Below, piece after piece: positions 38,613-47,215 of a DNA stretch of 64,000 nucleotides. A program made the position numbers and the translations under genes. Position 1 is the stretch's first letter, and every line of letters starts with the position of its first letter. The notes beneath the pieces are model-generated. The model worked only from the letters and a program-made list of their open reading frames with translations, did not search any database and was not told the DNA's origin. Where the stretch lies: contig NZ_UWFA01000131.1 of the NCBI RefSeq assembly GCF_900601905.1, forward strand, positions 146,385 through 210,384, read 5' to 3'. The stretch comes from Pseudomonas viridiflava (GTDB lineage Bacteria > Pseudomonadota > Gammaproteobacteria > Pseudomonadales > Pseudomonadaceae).

Positions 38613-39083
38613 ATGCTGAAACACCTACTCATCCTGGCTGCCCTTTTGCTGCCAACCGGTTACGCCAGCGCCGACGCCTATCGCCTTGGCGAGCTGACGA
38701 TCGCGAGCCCATGGTCCATGGAGCTACCGCCAAACGCGCCGACCGTTGCCGCGTATTTCGTGATTCATAACAACGGCACCGCCGCCGACAAATTATTGAG
38801 TGTCGACACACCGGTTGCGGGTCTGGCTCAGTTGCATGAGCATGTCCACGCCAACGGCCTGATGAAAATGCAGCAAGTGCCGAGCGTTGAAATTGCAGCG
38901 GGCGGCGATGCGGTGTTTGCGCCCATGGGTTATCACGTAATGTTGCTGGAGCTCAAAGACAGGTCCAGACTTACCGACGGTCAAACCTTCCCGCTGACCC
39001 TGCACTTCGAGAAGTCCGGTGCGGTCACAGTGCAGGTATCGGTCATGAAACAGGCGCCTGACGCCATCCAGCATAGCCACTGA
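38613..39083 (+). CDS. Periplasmic copper chaperone PCu(A)C
   Basis: This 156-residue protein has a signal peptide (MLKHLLILAALLLPTGYASA) and a PCu(A)C domain. The copper site is the HEHVHANGLMKMQQV segment plus GYHVMLLEL downstream, the usual spaced His/Met set, and the C-terminal IQHSH adds histidines. It should bind Cu(I) in the periplasm and pass it to copper enzymes such as cytochrome oxidase. The frame is open to 38490 inside the REP, but the signal peptide fixes ATG 38613, with TGGAGA ahead of it. A DUF2946 gene follows by 12 bases. Confidence 0.93.
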   Translation: MLKHLLILAALLLPTGYASADAYRLGELTIASPWSMELPPNAPTVAAYFVIHNNGTAADKLLSVDTPVAGLAQLHEHVHANGLMKMQQVPSVEIAAGGDAVFAPMGYHVMLLELKDRSRLTDGQTFPLTLHFEKSGAVTVQVSVMKQAPDAIQHSH

Positions 39084-39095
39084 TAAAACATTGAA

Positions 39096-39530
39096 ATGAG
39101 TTACCAGCGCCTGTCAGACAGCCGATCGACCCCGCAACCTGGTGCACACCGGGCGGCGTGGCTGAGCCTGTTTGCCATGCTGCTGATTTTCGTCGGTCCG
39201 CTGATTTCCCAGTCGATGCCGATGGAGCATCACACCGGCATGAAAATGCCGATGTCGATGGATATGCCTGCCAGTCACGCTGAACATGGCGCACACCATC
39301 AGACGCCGGCAGCGGTTGACGACGGCGCCGACCATGCCTTGTGGGCCAAGTGCGGTTATTGCACGCTGCTGTTCAGTTGCCCCGCACTGATCCAGAGCGT
39401 TGCGATCATTGCCCTGGCGGCGGCGCGACCCGCCGACCTGTTCAACGCTGCGGCCCAGCCCGGTCACGCCACCAGCAGTATTTTCCCCAACGCCCGAAGC
39501 CGCGCCCCGCCCCTGTTCGCCACACGCTAG
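39096..39530 (+). CDS. DUF2946 family protein, copper-associated
   Basis: This 144-residue protein has one N-terminal membrane helix or signal (AAWLSLFAMLLIFVGPLIS). A His/Met-rich stretch follows (MPMEHHTGMKMPMSMDMP, then HAEHGAHHQ), then CGYCTLLFSCP with three cysteines, typical of DUF2946. The metal-ligand-rich sequence and its place between PCu(A)C and a PepSY protein suggest a role in copper handling. The function of DUF2946 is not established. Confidence 0.87.
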   Translation: MSYQRLSDSRSTPQPGAHRAAWLSLFAMLLIFVGPLISQSMPMEHHTGMKMPMSMDMPASHAEHGAHHQTPAAVDDGADHALWAKCGYCTLLFSCPALIQSVAIIALAAARPADLFNAAAQPGHATSSIFPNARSRAPPLFATR

Positions 39531-39613
39531 ATCCAATTTGATTGCGCACCCCGTCCACGGCTCAAGGCTGTCGGCGGGTTGCGTCGTGTGTCGCTCAATG
39601 GAGGGCATTTTCC

Positions 39614-40987
39614 GTGTCCAAACCACCTGTATCTTTTTATAACCTGGCCTGGCGCTGGCATTTCTACGCCGGTCTGTTCGTCGCCCCGTTCATGATCATG
39701 CTGTCGTTGACCGGGATCATTTACCTGTTCAAGCCGCAGCTGGACAACCTGATGTACAGCGACATGCTGACCGTCACGCCCAGCCACCATCAACTCAGCG
39801 CCCAGCAATTGCAGCAGCGGGTGCTGAGCAGTTATCCACAAGCCGCCGTGAGCAAATACCTACCGCCGCTGAACGCCGAAGGCAGCGCGCAATTTGTGGT
39901 GCGCGACAGCGGGCGTGAGCTGAATGTGTTCGTCGACCCGTACCGGGGCGAAATTCTCGGCACCCAGGATGCGAAATTCAATCTGCAAGCCATCGCGCGT
40001 CTGGTGCATGGCGAACTGATGATTGGCACTGTCGGCGACCGGCTGGTAGAGCTGGCGGCGGGCTGGGGCATCATGCTGGTGGTGTCCGGGCTTTACCTGT
40101 GGTGGCCGCGCGGCAACTCCCCGGCAGGTGTGCTCTGGCCGCGTCTCAGCAAACGGGGTCGGGTGCTGTGGCGGGATCTGCACGCGGTAACCGGCTTCTG
40201 GGGCTCGGTGTTTCTGCTGTTTATGTTGATCAGCGGCATGACCTGGACCGGCATGTGGGGCAAGCAATACGCGGCGGTGTGGAACACCTTTCCCGCTGCG
40301 ATGTGGAATGACGTGCCCAAGTCCGACCGACAGGCGGGCGAACTGAACACCGGCGCCATGCAAACCGTACCCTGGGCGCTGGAAAACACGCCCATGCCAG
40401 TGTCCACCGGCGAGCACGCCGAACACATGAACCACGGCAGCCTGCACACGGGACCGGCCGCACCGACAGTTACCCTGCAACAGGTGGTCGATATTGCTAC
40501 CGAGCGGGGCATCGAGCCGGGCTACAGTATTACCCAGCCGAAAACCGCTGATGGCGTGTTCACGGTTTCGGTGTTCGCCGATGACCCGCGCAATGATGCG
40601 ACCCTGCATATTGATCAATACACCGGCAAGGTGTTGGCAGATGTGCGCTGGAGCGATTACAGCGCGGTATCCAAAGCCACTGAAATGGGCGTGATGCTGC
40701 ACGAGGGCAAGTTTTTCGGCTGGTTGAATCAGCTACTGATTCTGCTGGTGTGCCTGATGATTCTGCTGGGCTCGGTGAGCGGTCTGGTGATCTGGTGGAA
40801 ACGCCGCCCGGCTGGTGGCCTGGGCGTGCCGCCACTGCGTCATGATCTGCCTCGCTGGAAAGCCGCCATCGTCATCATGTTCGGCCTCGCTGTGGCCTTT
40901 CCGCTGGTCGGGGTTTCGCTGGTGGTGGTGTATGTGATGGATCGTCTGGTGTTGTCACGGTTTATGAAAACAGCCACGGCGGTTTAA
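39614..40987 (+). CDS. PepSY-domain inner-membrane protein (PiuB/siderophore-reductase type)
   Basis: This 457-residue protein has four main membrane segments (near 20-40, 150-170, 200-220 and 375-395) and PepSY-type periplasmic regions. It opens FYNLAWRWHFYAGLFVAPFM and contains DPYRGEILGTQD, WRDLHAVTGFW and DQYTGKVLADVRW, the PepSY_TM signature. Such proteins sit next to TonB-dependent metal receptors and are thought to act in metal or siderophore reduction. The start is GTG 39614, with GGAGG ahead of it. A frame back to 39542 has no ribosome site. Confidence 0.88.
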   Translation: MSKPPVSFYNLAWRWHFYAGLFVAPFMIMLSLTGIIYLFKPQLDNLMYSDMLTVTPSHHQLSAQQLQQRVLSSYPQAAVSKYLPPLNAEGSAQFVVRDSGRELNVFVDPYRGEILGTQDAKFNLQAIARLVHGELMIGTVGDRLVELAAGWGIMLVVSGLYLWWPRGNSPAGVLWPRLSKRGRVLWRDLHAVTGFWGSVFLLFMLISGMTWTGMWGKQYAAVWNTFPAAMWNDVPKSDRQAGELNTGAMQTVPWALENTPMPVSTGEHAEHMNHGSLHTGPAAPTVTLQQVVDIATERGIEPGYSITQPKTADGVFTVSVFADDPRNDATLHIDQYTGKVLADVRWSDYSAVSKATEMGVMLHEGKFFGWLNQLLILLVCLMILLGSVSGLVIWWKRRPAGGLGVPPLRHDLPRWKAAIVIMFGLAVAFPLVGVSLVVVYVMDRLVLSRFMKTATAV

Positions 40988-41000
40988 AACCACCTGGATC

Positions 41001-41090
41001 CTGTGGGCGCGTGGCTTGCCCGCGATAAGGCTGGACGCGGTTCGCTCAAGATTGCGGCGACCTTATCGCGGGCAAGCCACGCTCCCACAG
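41001..41090. repeat. REP palindrome pair
   Basis: The arms are CTGTGGGCGCGTGGCTTGCC and GGCAAGCCACGCTCCCACAG. They frame a central CGCGATAAGG/CCTTATCGCG pair. It lies between the PepSY gene and the ABC genes. Confidence 0.9.
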
Positions 41091-41197
41091 AGAACTGCCA
41101 CTTGCATTAACCACCCTCACCCTCAACATGAGCAACCCGACATGCGCCATGCCTCGCTGATCCGTACAATGCCCGTTTGCTTGCCTGGCGCTGCTCA

Positions 41198-41986
41198 ATG
41201 TCGTCCCTGACGCTTACCGATATCACCTGGTCGCCCACTGAAACCGGGCACTGCCACCATCGTTTCAAGCTGCGCGGCACCAGCCTGCACGTCGCACCTG
41301 GGGAGTTCGTCGGTTTGATCGGCCCCAATGGAAGCGGCAAAACCAGCCTGTTGCGCTGCGCCTATCGCTTCAGCGAACCGGTGCAGGGTGAGGTCCTGCT
41401 CGATCAGGACAACCTCTGGCGCCAGCCGCCGCGCTGGTGTGCGCAACGTATTGCAGTGGTGTTGCAGGAGTTTCCGGACGCGTTCGGGCTGACCGTGGAT
41501 GAGGTGGTGGCCATGGGTCGCACGCCGCACAAAGGCTTGTTCGACGCCGATACCCGGCAAGACCTGGACATCATTCGCGATGCCCTGGCCTGCGTCGGCA
41601 TGCAGGGTTTTGAAGATCATGCCTTCGCCACCCTGTCCGGCGGAGAGAAACAGCGGGTGATTCTGGCTCGCGCCCTGACCCAGCAACCACAGCTGCTGAT
41701 TCTCGACGAGCCCACCAATCACCTGGATCCGCGTTACCAGCTGGAGCTGTTGCAACTGGTCAAACGTCTGAAGATCGGCACCCTGGCAAGCATTCATGAC
41801 CTGAACCTGGCTGCCGCGTTCTGCGACCGGCTGTACGTCATCGACGGCGGACGCATCGTTGCCAGCGGTACCCCTGCCGAAGTCCTCACCGCACCGTTGT
41901 TGCGCGAGGTGTTCGGCGTCGACGCGCTGGTGGATCAACATCCTCTCTCCGGTTACCCGCGTATTACCTGGATCACTCACCCATGA
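41198..41986 (+). CDS. Corrinoid-type ABC importer ATPase
   Basis: This 262-residue ATPase drives an importer of the iron-siderophore/vitamin B12 class. Walker A is GPNGSGKTSLLR, the signature is LSGGEKQRVILARAL and Walker B is LLILDEPTNHLDP, followed by the H-loop ASIHDLNLAA. Its stop overlaps the binding-protein gene. Position after the cob genes points to cobalamin or another corrinoid as substrate, but iron chelates cannot be excluded. The ATG at 41198 has a poor ribosome site, and a TTG at 41177 is the alternative. Confidence 0.9.
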   Translation: MSSLTLTDITWSPTETGHCHHRFKLRGTSLHVAPGEFVGLIGPNGSGKTSLLRCAYRFSEPVQGEVLLDQDNLWRQPPRWCAQRIAVVLQEFPDAFGLTVDEVVAMGRTPHKGLFDADTRQDLDIIRDALACVGMQGFEDHAFATLSGGEKQRVILARALTQQPQLLILDEPTNHLDPRYQLELLQLVKRLKIGTLASIHDLNLAAAFCDRLYVIDGGRIVASGTPAEVLTAPLLREVFGVDALVDQHPLSGYPRITWITHP

Positions 41987-42945
41987 AATCAGCTGTCCGC
42001 TTTCTCTGCCTGCAACTGGGCCTGCTGTCCATGGCGTCCAGCGCCTGGGCTGAAGCCACTCGATACCCGGTCACCATCACCAGTTGCGACAGGCAAGTGA
42101 CCTTCGACCAGGCACCGATTCACGCCGTCAGCCATGACATCAACATGACCCAGATGATGCTGGCGCTGGGTCTGAAATCGAGCATGGCCGGTTACAGCGG
42201 CATCAGCGGCTGGAAAACCGTCACTCCAGAGCTGCGCGAAACCCTCGACGGCTTGCCAGAACTGGCGAGCAAATATCCGTCGGTGGAAACCCTGCTCAAC
42301 GCCAACGTCGATTTCTTTTTCGCTGGCTGGGATTACGGCATGCGTGTCGGTGGCGACCTCACCCCGCAGACCCTGGCGCCGCTGGGCATCAAGGTCTACG
42401 AGCTGACCGAGTCCTGCGCCTTTGTGATGAAGCGTGCCGGGGCCAGCCTCGACGACACCTACACCGACCTGCGCAATCTGGGGCGGATTTTCAATGTGCA
42501 GGATCGCGCCGAACAGTTGATCGCGCAGATGCAGCAGCGCGTGGCGAACGTTCAGGCCACGTTGCCCAAGAACCAGCCTCGGGTGTTCCTGTATGACAGC
42601 GGCGAAGACCGGGCCATGACGTCGGGCCGTCTGGCCATGCCCCAGGCGCTGATTGCCGCTGCGGGCGGGCGCAATATCCTCGACGACATCGACGCCAGCT
42701 GGACCCGGGTCAACTGGGAAACAGTGGTCGAGCGCGACCCGCAAGTAATCGTCATCGTCGACTACAGCGAAATCACCGCCGAGCAGAAGATCCAGTTCCT
42801 GCTTGGCAACCCGGCCCTGCAATCGGTGGACGCGATTCGCAACAAGCGCTTTATCGTGATCCCTTACGTGGCCGCCACGCCCGGCATCGAAAATATTGAC
42901 GCCATCGAAACCCTGGCAGCGGGCTTCAAGGACAAAGCCCTGTGA
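41983..42945 (+). CDS. Corrinoid-type periplasmic binding protein
   Basis: This 320-residue protein has a signal peptide (FLCLQLGLLSMASSAWA) and a helical-backbone (BtuF/FhuD-like, cluster A-II) substrate-binding fold: PVTITSCDRQVTFDQAP, then HDINMTQMMLALGLKSSMAGYSG and NPALQSVDAIRNKRFIVIP. It captures the ligand and delivers it to the permease encoded next. The start overlaps the ATPase stop by four bases (ATGA), and the stop overlaps the permease start. Homologues next to cob genes in P. aeruginosa (PA2912-2914 region, from memory) support a corrinoid role. Confidence 0.9.
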   Translation: MKSAVRFLCLQLGLLSMASSAWAEATRYPVTITSCDRQVTFDQAPIHAVSHDINMTQMMLALGLKSSMAGYSGISGWKTVTPELRETLDGLPELASKYPSVETLLNANVDFFFAGWDYGMRVGGDLTPQTLAPLGIKVYELTESCAFVMKRAGASLDDTYTDLRNLGRIFNVQDRAEQLIAQMQQRVANVQATLPKNQPRVFLYDSGEDRAMTSGRLAMPQALIAAAGGRNILDDIDASWTRVNWETVVERDPQVIVIVDYSEITAEQKIQFLLGNPALQSVDAIRNKRFIVIPYVAATPGIENIDAIETLAAGFKDKAL

Positions 42946-43985
42946 AATTCAATCTGCCGCCGACGCTGGTGGGCCATGATCGGTACCGCTGGCTGTTGGT
43001 GGTTCTGGGCGTCGCCCTCCTCGCGTCCTGCGTGCTGTCGCTGGGGTTCGGCTCGGCGCGGATACCGGCTTCGCTGGTCTGGCAGATCTTGCTGCATAAC
43101 GTATTTGGCCTGGGGCCTGATACCCCGACGTGGACTGCCGGGCAAGAACATATTGTCTGGCTGATCCGCGTGCCACGTATGCTGCTGGGTGCGCTGGTGG
43201 GCGCGGGCCTGGCCTTGACCGGCGCGGTGTTGCAGGCCACCACGCGCAACCCGCTGGCTGATCCGCATCTGCTGGGCGTGACCTCCGGGGCAACGCTGGG
43301 CGCGGTGATTGTGGTGTTGCATGTGGGCGAGCTGATCGGCGTCCTGACCTTGCCGCTGGCCGCGTTCATCGGCGCGCTGTGCAGCATGTTGATGGTCCTC
43401 GCCATCGCCAGCCGCCACGGCCGACTGGACAGCGACCGGCTGTTGCTGTGCGGGATTGCCGTGTCCTTCGTGATGATGGCGCTGGCCAATCTGCTGCTGT
43501 TCATGGGCGATCATCGGGCCAGCTCCGCTGTGATGTTCTGGATGCTGGGCGGCCTGGGTCTGGCGCGTTGGGAATTGCTCGGCATCCCGGCCGTCAGTGT
43601 GTTGATCGGTCTGGTGTTGCTGCTGGCGATGGCCCGTTCGCTGAATGCGCTCATGGCGGGCGAACAGACTGCCGTGACGTTGGGGCTCAGCGCCCGCAAC
43701 GTCAGGGTCAAGGTGTTTCTGATCGCCTCGTTGATGACCGGCGTGATGGTGTCCATCAGCGGATCCATCGGTTTTGTCGGGCTGATGATCCCGCACATCG
43801 CCAGGCGTCTGGTGGGCGCCGAGCATCGTCGCCTGCTGCCGGTTTGTGTATTGATGGGCAGTATTTTCCTGGTCTGGGTCGACGTCGCCGCCCGCACCCT
43901 GATCGCCCCGGAAGACTTGCCCATCGGCGTCGCCACAGCGGCGATTGGCGGGTTGTTCTTTATTGGGTTGATGCGGCGGCGGTGA
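42942..43985 (+). CDS. BtuC/FecCD-type ABC permease
   Basis: This 347-residue permease has about nine or ten membrane helices. Landmarks are RVPRMLLGALVGAGLALTGA, VLQATTRNPLADPHLLGVTSG and the coupling region GFVGLMIPHIARRLVGAEHR. It starts with GTG 42942, overlapping the upstream stop (GTGA). It completes the ATPase, binding-protein and permease set; the usual outer-membrane TonB receptor is not in the window. Confidence 0.92.
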   Translation: MKFNLPPTLVGHDRYRWLLVVLGVALLASCVLSLGFGSARIPASLVWQILLHNVFGLGPDTPTWTAGQEHIVWLIRVPRMLLGALVGAGLALTGAVLQATTRNPLADPHLLGVTSGATLGAVIVVLHVGELIGVLTLPLAAFIGALCSMLMVLAIASRHGRLDSDRLLLCGIAVSFVMMALANLLLFMGDHRASSAVMFWMLGGLGLARWELLGIPAVSVLIGLVLLLAMARSLNALMAGEQTAVTLGLSARNVRVKVFLIASLMTGVMVSISGSIGFVGLMIPHIARRLVGAEHRRLLPVCVLMGSIFLVWVDVAARTLIAPEDLPIGVATAAIGGLFFIGLMRRR

Positions 43986-43999
43986 GCTTAGAGAAACTT

Positions 44000-44089
44000 A
44001 TTGGAGCGAGGCTTGCCCGCGAATGAAAATGACTCGTTTTTCCTGATTCACCGAGTTGAATGCTTCGCGGGCAAGCCTCGCTCCAACGG
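44000..44089. repeat. REP palindrome pair
   Basis: The arms are TTGGAGCGAGGCTTGCCCGC and GCGGGCAAGCCTCGCTCCAA. It sits in the 306-base gap between the permease and urtA, which otherwise holds only the sigma-54 promoter region. Confidence 0.9.
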
Positions 44090-44212
44090 ATCCACTGTGC
44101 AGCACCAAATCAGCGCACCCTGACGCACCACTGCGCCACCGAAGTCCCAATCCAGTGCGAAACTTCCTGTCCACCCCGACAGCTTCCCGCGCTACCGCAC
44201 TGTTTCGCCCCT

Positions 44213-44228
44213 TGGCCCAGCCTTTGCA
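44213..44228 (+). promoter_or_regulatory. Sigma-54 (RpoN) promoter of urtA
   Basis: TGGCCCAGCCTTTGCA at 44213-44228 has the -24 GG and -12 GC separated by exactly ten bases and a TTTGCA end, matching the RpoN consensus. It lies 64 bases ahead of the urtA start. GCACC motifs at 44102, 44114 and 44125 could be NtrC half-sites, but they are direct repeats, not the usual inverted pair. Confidence 0.82.
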
Positions 44229-44291
44229 GATGAGCTTGCAGATAGCCGTCATCGCGTGCCCTCATCGAAATCCAATAACGGAGCTAGCCCC

Positions 44292-45557
44292 ATGAAGCGT
44301 CGCAGTCTGATCAAAGCCTTCACCCTGTCCGCCTCCATTGCCGCCATGGGTCTGACATGGACCGTCCAGGCCGCCGAAACCATCAAGGTCGGCATCCTGC
44401 ATTCGTTGTCCGGGACCATGGCGATTTCGGAAACTTCGCTCAAAGACATGGCGTTGATGACCATCGACGAAATCAATGCCAAGGGTGGCGTCAACGGCAA
44501 AATGCTGGAAGCAGTCGTGGTCGACCCGGCTTCCAACTGGCCGTTGTTCGCGGAAAAAGGCCGTCAGTTGCTGACACAGGACAAGGTCGCCGTGGTTTTC
44601 GGCTGCTGGACCTCGGTGTCGCGCAAATCGGTACTGCCAGTGTTCGAAGAACTCAATGGCCTGCTGTTCTACCCGGTGCAGTACGAAGGCGAAGAAATGT
44701 CGCCGAACGTGTTCTACACCGGCGCAGCGCCTAACCAGCAGGCGATTCCTGCGGTCGAGTACCTGATGAGCGAAGACGGCGGCGCTGCCAAGCGTTACTT
44801 CCTGCTCGGCACCGACTACGTCTACCCGCGCACCACCAACAAGATCCTGCGCTCGTTCCTGCACTCCAAAGGCGTAGCGGATAAAGATATCGAAGAGGTC
44901 TACACCCCGTTCGGCCATGCTGACTATCAAACCATTGTTGCCAACATCAAGAAATTCTCGGCGGGCGGCAAGACGGCTGTGATCTCCACCGTCAATGGCG
45001 ACTCCAACGTGCCGTTCTATAAAGAGCTGGCCAACCAGGGCCTGAAAGCTACTGACGTGCCGGTTGTGGCGTTCTCGGTAGGCGAAGAAGAACTGCGCGG
45101 TATCGACACCAAACCGCTGGTCGGCCATCTGGCGGCCTGGAACTACTTCCAGTCGGTAGAAAACCCGGTCAACACCAAGTTCGTGGCGGACTGGAAAGCC
45201 TACGCCAAGAAGAAAAACCTGCCGGGTGCAGACAAGGCCGTGACCAACGACCCGATGGAAGCCACCTACGTGGGCATCCACATGTGGGCGCAAGCGGTCG
45301 AGAAAGCCAAGTCCACCGATGTCGACAAAGTCCGCGAAGCCATGGCCGGCCAGACCTTTGCCGCGCCATCGGGCTTTACCCTGACCATGGACAAGACCAA
45401 CCATCACCTGCACAAGCCAGTGATGATCGGTGAAGTCGAAGACAACGGTCAGTTCAACGTCGTCTGGCAGACCAAAGAGCCCATCCGCGCTCAGCCGTGG
45501 AGCCCGTACATCCCAGGCAACGACAAGAAGCCGGATCATGCGGTGAAGAGTAATTAA
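44292..45557 (+). CDS. urtA: Urea ABC transporter substrate-binding protein UrtA
   Basis: This 421-residue periplasmic protein binds urea for the UrtBCDE transporter. The signal peptide begins MKRRSLIKAFTLSASIAAMG, with a twin-arginine-like RRSLIK motif. The mature part opens ETIKVGILHSLSGTMAISE and contains GCWTSVSRKSVLPVFEELNG, LLFYPVQYEGEE and a C-terminal FNVVWQTKEPIRAQPWSPYI, all diagnostic of UrtA. The frame opens at 44256, but ATG 44292 starts the signal peptide. The sigma-54 promoter upstream fits nitrogen-limited expression. Confidence 0.97.
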   Translation: MKRRSLIKAFTLSASIAAMGLTWTVQAAETIKVGILHSLSGTMAISETSLKDMALMTIDEINAKGGVNGKMLEAVVVDPASNWPLFAEKGRQLLTQDKVAVVFGCWTSVSRKSVLPVFEELNGLLFYPVQYEGEEMSPNVFYTGAAPNQQAIPAVEYLMSEDGGAAKRYFLLGTDYVYPRTTNKILRSFLHSKGVADKDIEEVYTPFGHADYQTIVANIKKFSAGGKTAVISTVNGDSNVPFYKELANQGLKATDVPVVAFSVGEEELRGIDTKPLVGHLAAWNYFQSVENPVNTKFVADWKAYAKKKNLPGADKAVTNDPMEATYVGIHMWAQAVEKAKSTDVDKVREAMAGQTFAAPSGFTLTMDKTNHHLHKPVMIGEVEDNGQFNVVWQTKEPIRAQPWSPYIPGNDKKPDHAVKSN

Positions 45558-45589
45558 GTAGCTGAAAACATCAGTGATTTGACGCGATC

Positions 45590-45618
45590 CGTGGGAGCGC
45601 CGGGGTGGCGCTCCCACA
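45590..45618. repeat. Short REP-like hairpin between urtA and urtB
   Basis: GTGGGAGCGCC (45591-45601) and GGCGCTCCCAC (45607-45617) form a perfect 11-bp stem with a five-base loop. Nearly the same sequence is embedded in the composite REP at 12913. It may attenuate transcription into urtB or protect urtA mRNA. Confidence 0.8.
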
Positions 45619-45634
45619 CCTCAAGGTCACCCCT

Positions 45635-47215
45635 ATGCCCAACATTCTGTACCGCTTGATCCTCACCCTCGCCCTACTGCTGCCCGTCGCGGCGCAGGCC
45701 AGCGATGCCGGTGATTTCGTTGCGGCCAGTTCCGCGCAACAAGCTGACCTGCTTGAAACCTGGGCAGCAAAACCGGTCGCGGCGCGTACCGGGCTGATCA
45801 TTGCCCTGCAGGAAGGCCGAGTTGCGGCCGACAGCAGCAAGCGCGCCTACATCGAAACCGGCGACCAATATGTGGCTGTCGACGCACCCGCCGCCGATGC
45901 CGTCCCCTCTGATGAACCGCGCAAACTGCGCCTGAATAACCGCTTGCGTGGCTTGGTCGATACGGCTCTGGCCAGCCACCAGCTATTGGCCGATGACGCG
46001 AAACTGCGTCTGGCTGCCGCGCTGCAACTGCAAAAATCCGCCCGCCCGGCACAGCTGCCGTTGCTCAGCATGCAAGTTGCCGCTGAAAAAGACGACACAG
46101 TGCATGACGCCCTGAACCTGGCGCTGGCCAATCTGCAACTGGTGGACTCAAGTCCGACGGTGCGTATGGCTGCGGTGCGATTGCTGGGCGAAACCGGTGA
46201 TCCACTGGCTCGCACGCGCCTTGAAACCTTGCTTGCTCCCGGCGTGGAAACCGATGCCAGCGTACGTCTGGCCGCCGAAACCAGCCTGGCGCAAGTCAAA
46301 CGCAAGCTGATGATCGGTGAGATCCTCGGTCAGGCCTTCAGCGGCATGTCGCTGGGCTCGATTCTGTTGCTCGCGGCGCTCGGTCTGGCGATCACCTTCG
46401 GCCTGCTGGGCGTGATCAACATGGCCCACGGCGAAATGCTGATGCTCGGTGCCTACTCGACTTACGTGGTGCAACTGATGTTCCAGCGCTACGCGCCGGG
46501 CGCCATCGAGTATTACCCGCTGATTGCCCTGCCGGTGGCGTTCTTTGTCACGGCGGCCATCGGCATGGCGCTGGAGCGCACAGTGATCCGCCATCTGTAT
46601 GGCCGACCACTGGAAACCCTGCTTGCCACCTGGGGCATCAGCCTGATGCTGATCCAGGCCGTGCGACTGGCCTTTGGTGCGCAGAACGTGGAAGTCGCCA
46701 ACCCCGAGTGGCTCTCCGGCGGTTTTCAGGTCCTGCCCAATCTGGTGCTGCCTTACAACCGCATCGTGATCATTGCCTTTGCCCTGTTCGTGGTAGTGCT
46801 GACCTGGCTGCTGCTGAACAAGACCCGCCTGGGCCTGAACGTGCGCGCCGTCACTCAGAACCGCAACATGGCCGCCTGCTGCGGCGTGCCTACAGGCCGC
46901 ATCGACATGATGGCTTTCGGGCTCGGTTCGGGCATTGCCGGATTGGGTGGCGTCGCGTTGAGCCAGATCGGCAACGTCGGCCCGGATCTGGGCCAGAGCT
47001 ACATCATCGACTCATTCCTGGTGGTGGTGCTCGGCGGCGTCGGGCAACTGGCCGGTAGCGTCATGGCTGCCTTCGGGCTGGGCATCGCCAACAAGATTCT
47101 CGAACCGCAGATCGGTGCGGTCCTGGGCAAAATCCTGATCCTGGCGCTGATCATTCTGTTTATCCAGAAACGTCCGCAAGGCCTCTTCGCATTGAAAGGA
47201 CGGGTGATCGACTGA
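45635..47215 (+). CDS. urtB: Urea ABC transporter permease UrtB
   Basis: This 526-residue protein has a signal peptide and a long soluble N-terminal part (about 25-225, HEAT-like helical) ahead of a LivH-type permease. The permease part has GLLGVINMAHGEMLMLGAYS, RAVTQNRNMAACCGVPTGRI and IDSFLVVVLGGVGQLAG. This extended form is usual for proteobacterial UrtB. The frame starts at 45605, but MPNILYRLILTLAL at 45635 is the signal-peptide start. The stop shares its A with the urtC start. Confidence 0.96.
   Translation: MPNILYRLILTLALLLPVAAQASDAGDFVAASSAQQADLLETWAAKPVAARTGLIIALQEGRVAADSSKRAYIETGDQYVAVDAPAADAVPSDEPRKLRLNNRLRGLVDTALASHQLLADDAKLRLAAALQLQKSARPAQLPLLSMQVAAEKDDTVHDALNLALANLQLVDSSPTVRMAAVRLLGETGDPLARTRLETLLAPGVETDASVRLAAETSLAQVKRKLMIGEILGQAFSGMSLGSILLLAALGLAITFGLLGVINMAHGEMLMLGAYSTYVVQLMFQRYAPGAIEYYPLIALPVAFFVTAAIGMALERTVIRHLYGRPLETLLATWGISLMLIQAVRLAFGAQNVEVANPEWLSGGFQVLPNLVLPYNRIVIIAFALFVVVLTWLLLNKTRLGLNVRAVTQNRNMAACCGVPTGRIDMMAFGLGSGIAGLGGVALSQIGNVGPDLGQSYIIDSFLVVVLGGVGQLAGSVMAAFGLGIANKILEPQIGAVLGKILILALIILFIQKRPQGLFALKGRVID

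Noticed and set aside
44262..45617. 451-residue minus-strand frame opposite urtA
   Set aside because: urtA has signal peptide, promoter and family motifs; the opposite frame does not.
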